Shown piece after piece: positions 14,606-23,207 of a stretch of 64,000 bases of DNA. The translations under genes and the position numbers were made by a program. How positions within the stretch are numbered: the first letter of the stretch is position 1; the number at the start of each line of letters is the position of its first letter. This DNA is from Pseudomonas kilonensis (GTDB lineage Bacteria; Pseudomonadota; Gammaproteobacteria; Pseudomonadales; Pseudomonadaceae), in the NCBI RefSeq assembly GCF_001269885.1, contig NZ_LHVH01000032.1, forward strand, positions 62,001 through 126,000, read 5' to 3'. Under the pieces are notes generated by a model. It did not search any database, had not been told where the DNA came from, and saw nothing but the letters and a program-made list of their open reading frames with translations.

Positions 14606-16705
14606 ATGCAAACTTTTTTTATCGCGCCCACCGATTTTGGTGTGGGCCTGACCTCCATCAGCCTCGGGCTGGTGCGCACCCTTGAACGCGCCGGGCTGAA
14701 AGTCGGCTTTTTCAAACCCATTGCCCAGCCGCATCCCGGCGACACCGGGCCGGAACGCTCCACCGAGCTGGTGGCCCGCACCCATGGCCTCAAGCCGCCG
14801 CAGCCACTGGGCCTGGCGCACGTCGAGCGCATGCTCGGCGACGGCCAGCTCGATGAGCTGCTGGAAGAAATCATTACGCTGTACCAGCAGGCAGCCATCG
14901 GCAAGGACGTGCTGGTCGTCGAAGGCATGGTCCCGACCCGCAACGCCAGCTACGCCGCCCGGGTCAACCTGCACCTGGCCAAGAGCCTGGACGCCGAGGT
15001 CATCCTGGTGTCGGCGCCGGAAAACGAAGTGCTGACCGAACTGTCTGGCCGGGTAGAGTTGCAGGCGCAGTTGTTTGGCGGGCCGAAGGACCCGAAAGTT
15101 CTCGGGGTGATCCTGAACAAGGTCCGCACCGACGAAAGCATGGAGGCGTTTTCCGCACGGCTCAAGGAGCACTCGCCCTTGCTGCGCAGCGGCGATTTCC
15201 GCCTGCTCGGTTGCATCCCGTTTCGCCCCGAACTCAATGCCCCGCGCACCCGCGACGTGGCCGATCTGATGGGCGCGCAGGTGCTCAACGCCGGCGACTA
15301 CGAAACCCGGCGCATGAGCAACATCATCATTTGCGCGCGCACCATGCGCAACACCGTGGAGCTGCTCAAGCCTGGCGTGCTGGTGGTGACCCCCGGCGAT
15401 CGCGACGACATCATCCTGGCCGTGAGCCTGGCAGCGATCAACGGCGTGCCGCTGGCCGGCCTGCTGCTGACCAGTGACACCCTGCCCGACCCGCGCATCA
15501 TGGATTTGTGTCGCGGCGCCTTGCAGGCGGGGTTGCCGGTGCTGTCGGTGAGCACCGGCTCCTATGACACTGCCAACCTGCTCAACGGTTTGAACAAGGA
15601 AATCCCCATCGATGACCGCGAACGTGCGGAGATCATCACCGATTTTGTCGCCAGTCACCTGGACGCCAGATGGCTGCACCAGCGCTGCGGCACGCCACGG
15701 GAAATGCGCCTGTCGCCAGCGGTGTTCCGCTATCAGTTGATCCAACGCGCCCAGGCCGCCAACAAACGCATCGTGCTGCCCGAAGGCAGCGAACCGTTGA
15801 CCGTCCAGGCTGCCGCCATTTGCCAGGCCCGGGGCATTGCCCGCTGCGTGTTGCTGGCCAAGCCGGCCGACGTCGAGGCAGTGGCCCGCGCCCAAGGTAT
15901 CGAACTACCGCCGGGGCTGGAGATTCTCGACCCGGATTCGATTCGCGAGCGTTACGTCGAACCCATGGTGAGTTTGCGCAAGAGCAAGAGCCTGAACGCG
16001 CCGATGGCCGAGCAGCAACTGGAAGACACCGTGGTCATCGGCACCATGATGCTGGCCCTGGATGAAGTGGACGGGCTGGTATCCGGCGTTATCCATTCCA
16101 CCGCCAACACCATCCGCCCGGCGTTGCAACTGATCAAGACCGCGCCAGGATGCTCGCTGGTGTCCTCGGTGTTTTTCATGCTGTTTCCCGAAGAAGTGCT
16201 GGTCTACGGCGACTGCGTGATGAACCCGCACCCCAGCGCTGCGGAGCTGGCGGAAATCGCCCTGCAAAGTGCCGACTCGGCCGCCGCGTTCGGCATCACG
16301 CCGCGGGTGGCGATGCTCAGCTACTCCAGCGGCGAGTCGGCCAGTGGCGAAGAAGTGGAAAAAGTTCGCGAAGCCACCCTGCTGGCCCACGAGGCCCAGC
16401 ACGGCCTGTTGATCGATGGTCCGTTGCAATACGACGCCGCCGCCAACGAAACCGTGGCACGGCAATTGGCGCCCAACAGCCAGGTGGCCGGCCGGGCGAC
16501 GGTGTTCATCTTCCCGGACCTCAACACCGGCAACACCACCCACAAGGCCGTGCAGCGCAGCGCCGATTGCGTCAGCCTCGGGCCGATGCTGCAAGGCTTG
16601 CGCAAACCGGTGAATGACTTGCCGCGCGGCGCCCAGGTCGACGACATCGTGTACACCATCGCCCTGACCGCGATCCAAGCCGCCAACCGACCTTTGGACA
16701 TTTAA
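14606..16705 (+). CDS. pta: Phosphate acetyltransferase
   Basis: The 699-residue enzyme interconverts acetyl-CoA and acetyl phosphate. It has the long form architecture: an N-terminal BioD-like P-loop domain (from residue 1; APTDFGVGLTSISLG), a DRTGG domain (about 220-330) and the C-terminal catalytic PTA domain (about 375-695; ILPEGSEPLT, GLVSGVIHSTANTIRPALQ, VMNPHPSAAELAEIA). It normally works with acetate kinase, but ackA is not next to it. The stop overlaps the following acyltransferase start with no gap, so those two are one transcript. Confidence 0.95.
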   Translation: MQTFFIAPTDFGVGLTSISLGLVRTLERAGLKVGFFKPIAQPHPGDTGPERSTELVARTHGLKPPQPLGLAHVERMLGDGQLDELLEEIITLYQQAAIGKDVLVVEGMVPTRNASYAARVNLHLAKSLDAEVILVSAPENEVLTELSGRVELQAQLFGGPKDPKVLGVILNKVRTDESMEAFSARLKEHSPLLRSGDFRLLGCIPFRPELNAPRTRDVADLMGAQVLNAGDYETRRMSNIIICARTMRNTVELLKPGVLVVTPGDRDDIILAVSLAAINGVPLAGLLLTSDTLPDPRIMDLCRGALQAGLPVLSVSTGSYDTANLLNGLNKEIPIDDRERAEIITDFVASHLDARWLHQRCGTPREMRLSPAVFRYQLIQRAQAANKRIVLPEGSEPLTVQAAAICQARGIARCVLLAKPADVEAVARAQGIELPPGLEILDPDSIRERYVEPMVSLRKSKSLNAPMAEQQLEDTVVIGTMMLALDEVDGLVSGVIHSTANTIRPALQLIKTAPGCSLVSSVFFMLFPEEVLVYGDCVMNPHPSAAELAEIALQSADSAAAFGITPRVAMLSYSSGESASGEEVEKVREATLLAHEAQHGLLIDGPLQYDAAANETVARQLAPNSQVAGRATVFIFPDLNTGNTTHKAVQRSADCVSLGPMLQGLRKPVNDLPRGAQVDDIVYTIALTAIQAANRPLDI

Positions 16706-17614
16706 ATGCTGGACTTTTTGCCTGCTCCTTTGCGCGGCGTCATTGCCTCGCTGCTGTTGGCGCTGAACACCATCGCCTGCTGCACACCGCTGTTCATCGT
16801 GGCGATTTTCAAGCTGTTGCTGCCCTTCCCCACCGCCCAGCGCTTCACCAACTGGCTGATGGGCCACATCCACGAAGCCTGGATCAGCAACAACAAGGCC
16901 TGGATGAACCTGCTGCGTCGTACCCGCTGGCACCTCAGCGGCCTGGCGGGCCTGGACTACCAGCATTCGTACCTGATCACCAGCAACCACCAGAGTTGGG
17001 TCGACATCATGGTGTTGCAGTACGTGCTGAACCGACGCATCCGGCCGCTGAAGTTCTTCCTCAAGCAGGAACTGATCTGGGTGCCGGTGATCGGCCTGGC
17101 CTGGTGGGCGCTGGGCTTCCCGTTCATGAAACGCTACTCCAAGGCTTACCTGGAGAAGCATCCGGAAAAGAAAGGCAAGGACCTGGAAACCACCCGCAAG
17201 ACCTGCGCGAAGTTTCGCGACAACCCTGTGGGCATTTTCAACTTCGTCGAAGGCACGCGCTTCACCGACAGCAAGCACGCCCAGCAGCAGTCACCGTTTC
17301 GCTACCTGCTCAAGCCCAAGGCCGGCGGCATCGCGTTTGTACTGGATGCCATGGGTGAGCAACTGGAATCGATCATCAACGTGACCATTCATTATCCGGG
17401 CGGTCGTCCGGGGTATTGGGATTTGCTCTGCGGCAACGTTGGGGAGGTGGTGGTGCATTTCCAGGAACTGAAGATCCCAGCGCAGTTCATCGGCAAGAAC
17501 TACGACCAGGACGGCGTGTATCGCCTGGAGTTCCAGGGCTGGATCAACCAGTTGTGGCAGGACAAGGATGCGTTGCTTGCGCAGATGCATCGGGAGTATC
17601 CAAACCCCCACTAA
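16706..17614 (+). CDS. PlsC-like (YihG-type) acyltransferase
   Basis: The 302-residue membrane protein has one N-terminal hydrophobic segment (about 10-40) and the LPLAT motifs: NHQSWVD (HX4D) near residue 94, and FVEGTR near 178. It belongs to the YihG/inner-membrane lysophospholipid acyltransferase group, which can add acyl chains to lysophosphatidic acid with preference for particular fatty acids. It starts directly at the pta stop. The gene is followed by a nested REPIN and a strong terminator. Confidence 0.88.
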   Translation: MLDFLPAPLRGVIASLLLALNTIACCTPLFIVAIFKLLLPFPTAQRFTNWLMGHIHEAWISNNKAWMNLLRRTRWHLSGLAGLDYQHSYLITSNHQSWVDIMVLQYVLNRRIRPLKFFLKQELIWVPVIGLAWWALGFPFMKRYSKAYLEKHPEKKGKDLETTRKTCAKFRDNPVGIFNFVEGTRFTDSKHAQQQSPFRYLLKPKAGGIAFVLDAMGEQLESIINVTIHYPGGRPGYWDLLCGNVGEVVVHFQELKIPAQFIGKNYDQDGVYRLEFQGWINQLWQDKDALLAQMHREYPNPH

Positions 17615-17620
17615 CTTCCC

Positions 17621-17739
17621 CTGTGGGAGCGGGCTGTGTGGGAGCAAGGCTTGCTCGCGATCCAGGCGCTGCGGTCCTCAAGAGACCGCGGCGTTTTCAT
17701 CGCGGGCAAGCCTTGCTCCCACACAGCCCGCTCCCACAG
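17621..17739. repeat. Nested REPIN
   Basis: An outer inverted pair (CTGTGGGAGCGGGCTGTG and its inverse) encloses a complete inner REPIN of the GTGGGAGCAAGGCTTGC type. The symmetric nesting looks like one REPIN inserted at the centre of another. Confidence 0.88.
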
Positions 17740-17764
17740 TTGACCGAATTGTTCTCTGGAAATG

Positions 17765-17801
17765 AAAAAGCCCGCAGATGATCGCTCATCTGCGGGCTTT
17801 T
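17765..17801. terminator. Bidirectional intrinsic terminator
   Basis: A 16-pair perfect stem (AAAAGCCCGCAGATGA) with a TCGC loop and A/T tracts on either side separates the convergent acyltransferase and cysNC genes. Confidence 0.93.
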
Positions 17802-17818
17802 AGTTACAGCGGCGGACC

Positions 17819-19717
17819 TTAGATCGCCCCACGCTTGCGCAGCAGATCCAGCACCTGCTTGACGCTTTCTTCCAGGGTCAGCGACTGGGTGTCGATCACC
17901 AGGTCGGCATCCAGCGGCACGTCATACGGGAAGGATTCGCCCGGGATGTTGTCGCCAGCGGCGGCATACAGCCCTTGCGGATCACGCTGGGCACACACCG
18001 TTGGCGAGGCCTGGACGTAGACCGTCAGCAGACGCTCCTTGCCGATCAGCGCCTTGGCCTGTTCGCGGCCTTCGGCATCCGGGGCGACAAACGCGGCGAG
18101 GGTCAGCAGGCCGGCTTCGTTGAACTGACGGGCGACATGAGCCGCCCGGCGCCAGTTCTCGGTACGCCCGGCGCGATCCTGTGGCAAGCCCTTGTTCAGG
18201 TCATGGCGCAGGTTCTGGCCATCGAGGACAAAGACCGCACGGCCCGAGTCGAACAACTTGCGCTCGACCGCATAGGCCAGCGTGCTTTTGCCAGCGCCCG
18301 ACAGGCCACTGAACAAGACCGTGGCCGGCTGCTGGCCGAAGCGCTGGGCGCGTTCTTCCACCGACACATGGGCCAGCTTGCCGTGGTGCGTGCTGCTGCC
18401 GTGAGCCAGCGGCTGGGCGACGATCATGCCGGCACCGACCGTGCCGTTGGTCAGGCGATCGATGACGATGAACGCGCCAGTGGTGCGGTTGCTCTCGTAA
18501 CCGTCCAGGGCGATGGGCGCATCCAGGGCGATCTTCACCTGGCCGATTTCGTTGAGCTGCAATGCGCTGGCCGGACCTTCTTCAAGGGTGTTCACATCGA
18601 CCTTGTTGACGATGCTGGCAATCGAGCCCGGCACGTAGCTGGTGGCGCGCTTGATGTCGTATTTCTTGCCCGGCAGCATCGGCTCTTCGGCCATCCACAC
18701 CAGCATCGCTTCGAAGCTGTCGGTGACCGGCGGCACGTTGTCGGCATGCACCAGCAAGTCGCCACGGGAGATGTCGATTTCGTCTTCCATGGTCAGCGTT
18801 ACCGCCTGGCCAGGACCTGCATGTTCCAACTCGCCTTCGAAGGTGACGATGGATTTCACGCGGCTGCTCTTGCCCGACGGCAGCACCACCACTTCGTCGC
18901 CCTTGTGCACGATGCCACTGGCGAGGGTGCCGGCGAAGCCGCGGAAGTTCAGGTTCGGACGGTTGACGTACTGCACCGGGAAACGCAGGTCGGTGAAGTT
19001 ACGGTCGCCCGCCACTTCCACGGTCTCGAGGATCTCCATCAGCGACTGGCCTGTGTACCACGGCGAACGCTCGGACTTGTTCACCACGTTGTCGCCCTTG
19101 AGGGCAGACATCGGCACGAAGTGCATGGTGGTGGGCTTCATCTTCAAGCCTTCGGCGAACTTCAGGTAGTCGGCCTTGATCGACTCGAACACGCCCTGGT
19201 CGAAGTCCTTGAGGTCCATCTTGTTGATGGCCACGACGATGTGCTTGATGCCCAGCAACGAGGCAATGAAGCTGTGACGACGGGTCTGGGTCTGCACGCC
19301 GTAGCGGGCGTCCACCAGGATGATCGCCAGGTCACAGGTGGACGCACCGGTGGCCATGTTGCGGGTGTACTGCTCATGGCCGGGGGTATCGGCGATGATG
19401 AATTTACGCTTGGCGGTGGAGAAATAGCGGTAGGCGACATCGATGGTGATGCCTTGCTCGCGCTCGGCCTGCAGGCCGTCGACCAGCAACGCCAGGTCGA
19501 TATCGTCACCGGTGGTGCCGACTTTCTTCGAATCGCGGGTGATGGCTTCCAGGTGATCTTCGTAGATCATCTTGGAGTCGTGCAGCAGGCGCCCGATCAG
19601 GGTGCTCTTGCCGTCGTCGACGTTACCGCAGGTCAAAAAGCGCAGCAGCTCTTTACGCTCGTGCTGGCCCAGGTAGGCGAGGATGTCCTCGCTGATCAAA
19701 TCAGATTGATGCGACAT
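17819..19717 (-). CDS. cysNC: Bifunctional sulfate adenylyltransferase subunit 1 / APS kinase
   Basis: The 632-residue fusion joins CysN and CysC. The N-terminal GTPase part has GNVDDGKSTLIGRLL (P-loop, about residues 30-44), DTPGHEQYTRNM and NKMDL; the C-terminal APS kinase part begins near 445 and has its own P-loop GLSGAGKSTLA and the DGQNLRHDLN segment. CysN drives APS synthesis by CysD through GTP hydrolysis; CysC phosphorylates APS to PAPS. The gene lies 9 bases downstream of cysD in one operon, so all three activities are coupled. It ends at the terminator at 17765-17801. Confidence 0.96.
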   Translation of the reverse strand: MSHQSDLISEDILAYLGQHERKELLRFLTCGNVDDGKSTLIGRLLHDSKMIYEDHLEAITRDSKKVGTTGDDIDLALLVDGLQAEREQGITIDVAYRYFSTAKRKFIIADTPGHEQYTRNMATGASTCDLAIILVDARYGVQTQTRRHSFIASLLGIKHIVVAINKMDLKDFDQGVFESIKADYLKFAEGLKMKPTTMHFVPMSALKGDNVVNKSERSPWYTGQSLMEILETVEVAGDRNFTDLRFPVQYVNRPNLNFRGFAGTLASGIVHKGDEVVVLPSGKSSRVKSIVTFEGELEHAGPGQAVTLTMEDEIDISRGDLLVHADNVPPVTDSFEAMLVWMAEEPMLPGKKYDIKRATSYVPGSIASIVNKVDVNTLEEGPASALQLNEIGQVKIALDAPIALDGYESNRTTGAFIVIDRLTNGTVGAGMIVAQPLAHGSSTHHGKLAHVSVEERAQRFGQQPATVLFSGLSGAGKSTLAYAVERKLFDSGRAVFVLDGQNLRHDLNKGLPQDRAGRTENWRRAAHVARQFNEAGLLTLAAFVAPDAEGREQAKALIGKERLLTVYVQASPTVCAQRDPQGLYAAAGDNIPGESFPYDVPLDADLVIDTQSLTLEESVKQVLDLLRKRGAI

Positions 19718-19726
19718 GACAGCCCC

Positions 19727-20644
19727 TTAGAAATAACCTTGACGTTTTTTATCTTCCATCGAGCCTGCGCCATCGTGGTCGATGACCCGGCCCTGGCGCT
19801 CGGAAGTTCGCGTCAGGAGCATTTCCTGGATGATGTCCGTCAGGCTTTCGGCCTCGGACTCCACCGCGCCCGTCAACGGGTAGCAGCCAAGGGTACGGAA
19901 ACGCACTTTCTTCTTGACGATACGGGCTTTGTCTTCGTCGGACAGGTGCTCGAGGATGCGCTCGTCGTCAATCATGATCAGCGTGCCGTTCTTCTCGATC
20001 ACTTCACGCTCGGCGGCAAAGTACAGCGGCACGATCGGGATGCCTTCAAGGTAGATGTACTGCCAGATGTCCAGCTCGGTCCAGTTCGACAGCGGGAATA
20101 CCCGGATCGACTCGCCTTTGTTGACCTTGCCGTTGTAGACGTTCCACAACTCCGGGCGCTGGTTCTTCGGGTCCCAGCGGTGCTTGCTGTCGCGGAACGA
20201 GTACACGCGCTCCTTGGCGCGGGATTTCTCTTCATCGCGACGGGCACCGCCGAACGCGGCGTCGAAACCATATTTGTCCAAGGCCTGCTTGAGGCCTTCG
20301 GTCTTCATGATGTCGGTGTGCTTGGCACTGCCGTGGGTGAATGGGTTGATGCCCTGCGCCACGCCGTCCGGGTTCACATGGGTGATCAAATCCAGGCCCA
20401 GTTCCTCGACCATGCGGTCGCGGAACTTGTACATTTCCTGGAATTTCCAGCGGGTGTCGACGTGCATCACCGGAAACGGCAGCTTGCCGGGGAAGAACGC
20501 CTTGCGTGCCAGGTGCAGCATCACGGCGGAGTCTTTACCGATGGAGTACAGCATCACCGGGTTATCGAACTCGGCGGCCACCTCGCGGATGATGTGGATG
20601 CTTTCCGCCTCCAGCTGTTTCAGATGCGTCAGTTTGTCGACCAT
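19727..20644 (-). CDS. cysD: Sulfate adenylyltransferase subunit 2
   Basis: The 305-residue catalytic subunit makes adenylyl sulfate from ATP and sulfate. The PP-loop reads SIGKDSAVML (about 34-43), with VMHVDTRWKF and GGARRDEEKSRAKERV further on. It is first in the cysD-cysNC operon and assimilates sulfate for cysteine and methionine. ATG 20644 is the family start. Between it and the Nif3 gene lies a cluster of REP sequences. Confidence 0.96.
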   Translation of the reverse strand: MVDKLTHLKQLEAESIHIIREVAAEFDNPVMLYSIGKDSAVMLHLARKAFFPGKLPFPVMHVDTRWKFQEMYKFRDRMVEELGLDLITHVNPDGVAQGINPFTHGSAKHTDIMKTEGLKQALDKYGFDAAFGGARRDEEKSRAKERVYSFRDSKHRWDPKNQRPELWNVYNGKVNKGESIRVFPLSNWTELDIWQYIYLEGIPIVPLYFAAEREVIEKNGTLIMIDDERILEHLSDEDKARIVKKKVRFRTLGCYPLTGAVESEAESLTDIIQEMLLTRTSERQGRVIDHDGAGSMEDKKRQGYF

Positions 20645-20790
20645 GGCTACTCACGAAAACTTTCTTATGAACGGCCAGCGGGCCGTGTTCGAGCGGGGAA
20701 TCCTAGCACAGCGACCTCTTCTAATCAGGGCGCCAACTAGATCGAAACAGCATATGGATATGCCTGACGGTTCGGCCGTTGCAGTGGGCC

Positions 20791-20915
20791 CTGTGGGAGA
20801 CAGTGAACCCTGTGGGAGCAAAGCTTGCTCGCGATGACGTCGGCACATGCAACGCCGCTATCGCGAGCAAGCTTTGCTCCCACAGGCTTTGCTCCCACAG
20901 GCTCGCTCCCACAGG
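20791..20915. repeat. Multi-copy REP cluster
   Basis: A REPIN built on TGTGGGAGCAAAGCTTGCTC is flanked by extra half copies: one on the left (CTGTGGGAGACAG) and two on the right (GCTTTGCTCCCACAG and GGCTCGCTCCCACAG). It looks like repeated insertion or recombination of related REPs. Confidence 0.85.
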
Positions 20916-20940
20916 GAATACAAACAGGGGTTATAAACAG

Positions 20941-21699
20941 TCAGATGGGATTCGGGCAATCGATGAAGATGTGCTCCAAGGCGAAGCGTCGCGCCAGATA
21001 ATCACCCAACGCCTGTACGCCATAGCGTTCGGTCGCATGATGGCCGGCGGCGACGAAGCTGATGCCATTTTCCCGCGCACTGTGGAACGTCTGCTCCGAC
21101 GCCTCGCCGCTGAGGTACAGGTCGACGCCAGCCAACACCGCCTGATCGATATAGCCCTGGCCGCCACCGGTGCACCAGCCGACCCGGCGAATCATCTGCT
21201 CGCCTTCGATCAACAACGGCTCTCGCCCCATGACTTCCTGGACCTTGCGCGCGAAATCCCGCGCCGTCATCGGTTCGGACAGGGAGCCGACCAGGCCGAC
21301 GATCTTGGGGTTGTCCGGATCCAGCGGTCCCTCGACAGTGATGTCCAACTGGCGGGCCAATTGCACGTTGTTGCCCACCTCCGGGTGCAGGTCCAAGGGC
21401 AAGTGGTAGGCCAGCAGGCTGATGTCATGCATGAGCAACGTCTTGAGGCGACGCTGTTTCATGCCGGTGATGCAAGGGTTTTCGCCCTTCCAGAAGTAAC
21501 CGTGATGCACCAGCACCAGGTCGGCCTCGGCCTCGACGGCAGCATCAAGCAACGCCTGGCTGGCGGTGACGCCACTGACAATGCGCATCACCTGGGGCGC
21601 ACCTTCGACCTGCAGGCCGTTGGGGCAATAATCGGCAATCCGGCTGCTGGCCAGGTAACGGTCCGCTTCTTCGACCAGGGTGTTCAGGGCTACGGCCAT
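20941..21699 (-). CDS. Nif3-like dinuclear metal centre protein
   Basis: The 252-residue protein belongs to the Nif3/YbgI family: the N-terminal YCPNGLQVEG, VHHGYFWKGENP, and the later AGHHATERYG with histidines that hold two metal ions in a toroid hexamer. E. coli YbgI has been proposed to act as a hydrolase or GTP cyclohydrolase-like protein, but the real substrate is uncertain. It is divergent from algW, an arrangement that is conserved in Pseudomonas. Confidence 0.92.
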   Translation of the reverse strand: MAVALNTLVEEADRYLASSRIADYCPNGLQVEGAPQVMRIVSGVTASQALLDAAVEAEADLVLVHHGYFWKGENPCITGMKQRRLKTLLMHDISLLAYHLPLDLHPEVGNNVQLARQLDITVEGPLDPDNPKIVGLVGSLSEPMTARDFARKVQEVMGREPLLIEGEQMIRRVGWCTGGGQGYIDQAVLAGVDLYLSGEASEQTFHSARENGISFVAAGHHATERYGVQALGDYLARRFALEHIFIDCPNPI

Positions 21700-21803
21700 G
21701 AAAAGACTCCTAAATATCCCGTTCAGAGGCGCGCGCGGCCTCGTATAATGCGCGACATTATGGGCGGTCTCATACCGCCTGCAACCTTTGTAGGACGTGC
21801 TTA

Positions 21804-22964
21804 ATGCTCAAGGCGCTGCGTTTTTCCGGCTGGCCGCTGTTGGCCGGCGTGCTTGTCGCTCTACTGATTATCCAGCGCTACCCGGAATGGGTGGGCTTGC
21901 CGAGCCTCGACGTCAACTTGCAGCAGGCGCCGCAAACCAAGGCGGTGCAACAGGGGCCGGTGTCCTATGCCGACGCCGTGACCACCGCCGCGCCAGCCGT
22001 GGTGAACCTGTACACCACCAAGGTCATCAACAAACCCAGCCATCCGTTGTTCGAAGACCCGCAATTCCGGCGCTTCTTCGGCGACAACTCGCCCAAGCAG
22101 AAGCGCATGGAGTCGAGCCTGGGGTCGGGCGTGATCATGAGCCCGGAAGGTTATATTTTGACCAACAACCACGTCACCAGCGGTGCCGACCAGATCGTGG
22201 TGGCGCTCAAGGACGGTCGTGAAACCCTGGCCCGGGTAATCGGCAGCGACCCGGAAACCGACCTCGCGGTGCTGAAGATCGACCTCAAGAACCTGCCGGC
22301 CATCACCATCGGCCGCTCCGACAGCATCCGCATCGGCGACGTGACCCTGGCCATCGGCAACCCGTTCGGCGTTGGCCAGACCGTGACCATGGGCATCATC
22401 AGCGCCACCGGGCGCAATCAGTTGGGCCTGAACAACTACGAGGATTTCATCCAGACCGACGCCGCGATCAACCCCGGCAACTCCGGCGGCGCGCTGGTGG
22501 ATGCCAACGGCAACCTCACCGGGATCAACACGGCGATCTTCTCCAAGTCCGGCGGCAGCCAGGGCATCGGTTTCGCCATTCCGGTGAAGCTGGCGATGGA
22601 GGTGATGAAGTCGATCATCGAACACGGCCAGGTGATTCGCGGCTGGCTGGGCATTGAAGTCCAGCCGCTGACCCAGGAACTGGCGGAGTCCTTCGGCTTG
22701 TCCGGGCGGCCCGGCATCGTGGTGGCGGGGATTTTCCGCGACGGCCCGGCACAGAAGGCCGGCCTGCAACTGGGCGATGTGATCCTGAGCATCGATGGCG
22801 AGCCGGCCGGCGATGGCCGCCGCTCGATGAACCAGGTGGCGCGGATCAAGCCCACCGACAAGGTGACGATCCAGGTCATGCGCAACGGCAAGGAGCTCAA
22901 GCTCACCGCTGAAATCGGCCTGCGCCCACCGCCGGCGCCGGTGGTGCTCAAGGAAGAGCAGTAA
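21804..22964 (+). CDS. algW: Periplasmic serine protease AlgW (DegS-like)
   Basis: The 386-residue protein has one N-terminal membrane anchor (about residues 8-24), a trypsin-like domain with the triad His123 (TNNHVTS), Asp153 (TDLAVL) and Ser227 (GNSGGA), and a single PDZ domain (about 275-375). Ser227 coincides with the catalytic residue reported for P. aeruginosa AlgW. On sensing misfolded outer-membrane proteins by the PDZ domain, it cuts the anti-sigma factor MucA and so frees AlgU for envelope stress and alginate genes. One PDZ domain and a membrane anchor separate it from MucD. Confidence 0.96.
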   Translation: MLKALRFSGWPLLAGVLVALLIIQRYPEWVGLPSLDVNLQQAPQTKAVQQGPVSYADAVTTAAPAVVNLYTTKVINKPSHPLFEDPQFRRFFGDNSPKQKRMESSLGSGVIMSPEGYILTNNHVTSGADQIVVALKDGRETLARVIGSDPETDLAVLKIDLKNLPAITIGRSDSIRIGDVTLAIGNPFGVGQTVTMGIISATGRNQLGLNNYEDFIQTDAAINPGNSGGALVDANGNLTGINTAIFSKSGGSQGIGFAIPVKLAMEVMKSIIEHGQVIRGWLGIEVQPLTQELAESFGLSGRPGIVVAGIFRDGPAQKAGLQLGDVILSIDGEPAGDGRRSMNQVARIKPTDKVTIQVMRNGKELKLTAEIGLRPPPAPVVLKEEQ

Positions 22965-22985
22965 GCCGCTTCAAGCCTTCCACCC

Positions 22986-23107
22986 TGTGGCGAGGGAGCT
23001 TGCTCCCGCTGGGCTCTGTAGGAGCTGCCGAAGGCTGCGATCTTTTGCTTGAGACTCAAGTGTCTGGGGAAAGATCGCAGCCTCGTTGCACTCGACAGCT
23101 CCTACAC
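22986..23107. repeat. Composite repeat: GTGGCGAGGG fragment plus TGTAGGAGCTG palindrome
   Basis: A GTGGCGAGGGAGCTTGCTCC fragment is followed by an inverted pair of TGTAGGAGCTGCCGAAGGCT-type sequence with GCGATC cores, ending at CAGCTCCTACA. The latter is a third palindromic repeat family and appears only once in the window. Confidence 0.8.
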
Positions 23108-23207
23108 AGCTCCTACGGCGGCTCCATCTCTCTGAAAATCAGGAATAGCATAAATTCTCATCGGTAGTGTTATATTGTTTCAATACTAAAAATTGGAACA
23201 CCCTAAC

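Noticed and set aside
17975..20740. A 921-codon open frame antisense to cysNC and cysD
   Set aside because: It is a GC-driven mirror of two well-identified genes; its translation has low-complexity His/Gln/Val composition and no family similarity.
23150..23200. Fur or Zur box before the TonB receptor
   Set aside because: The AT-rich stretch contains GTTATATTG and CAATACT but no palindrome good enough to name a regulator.
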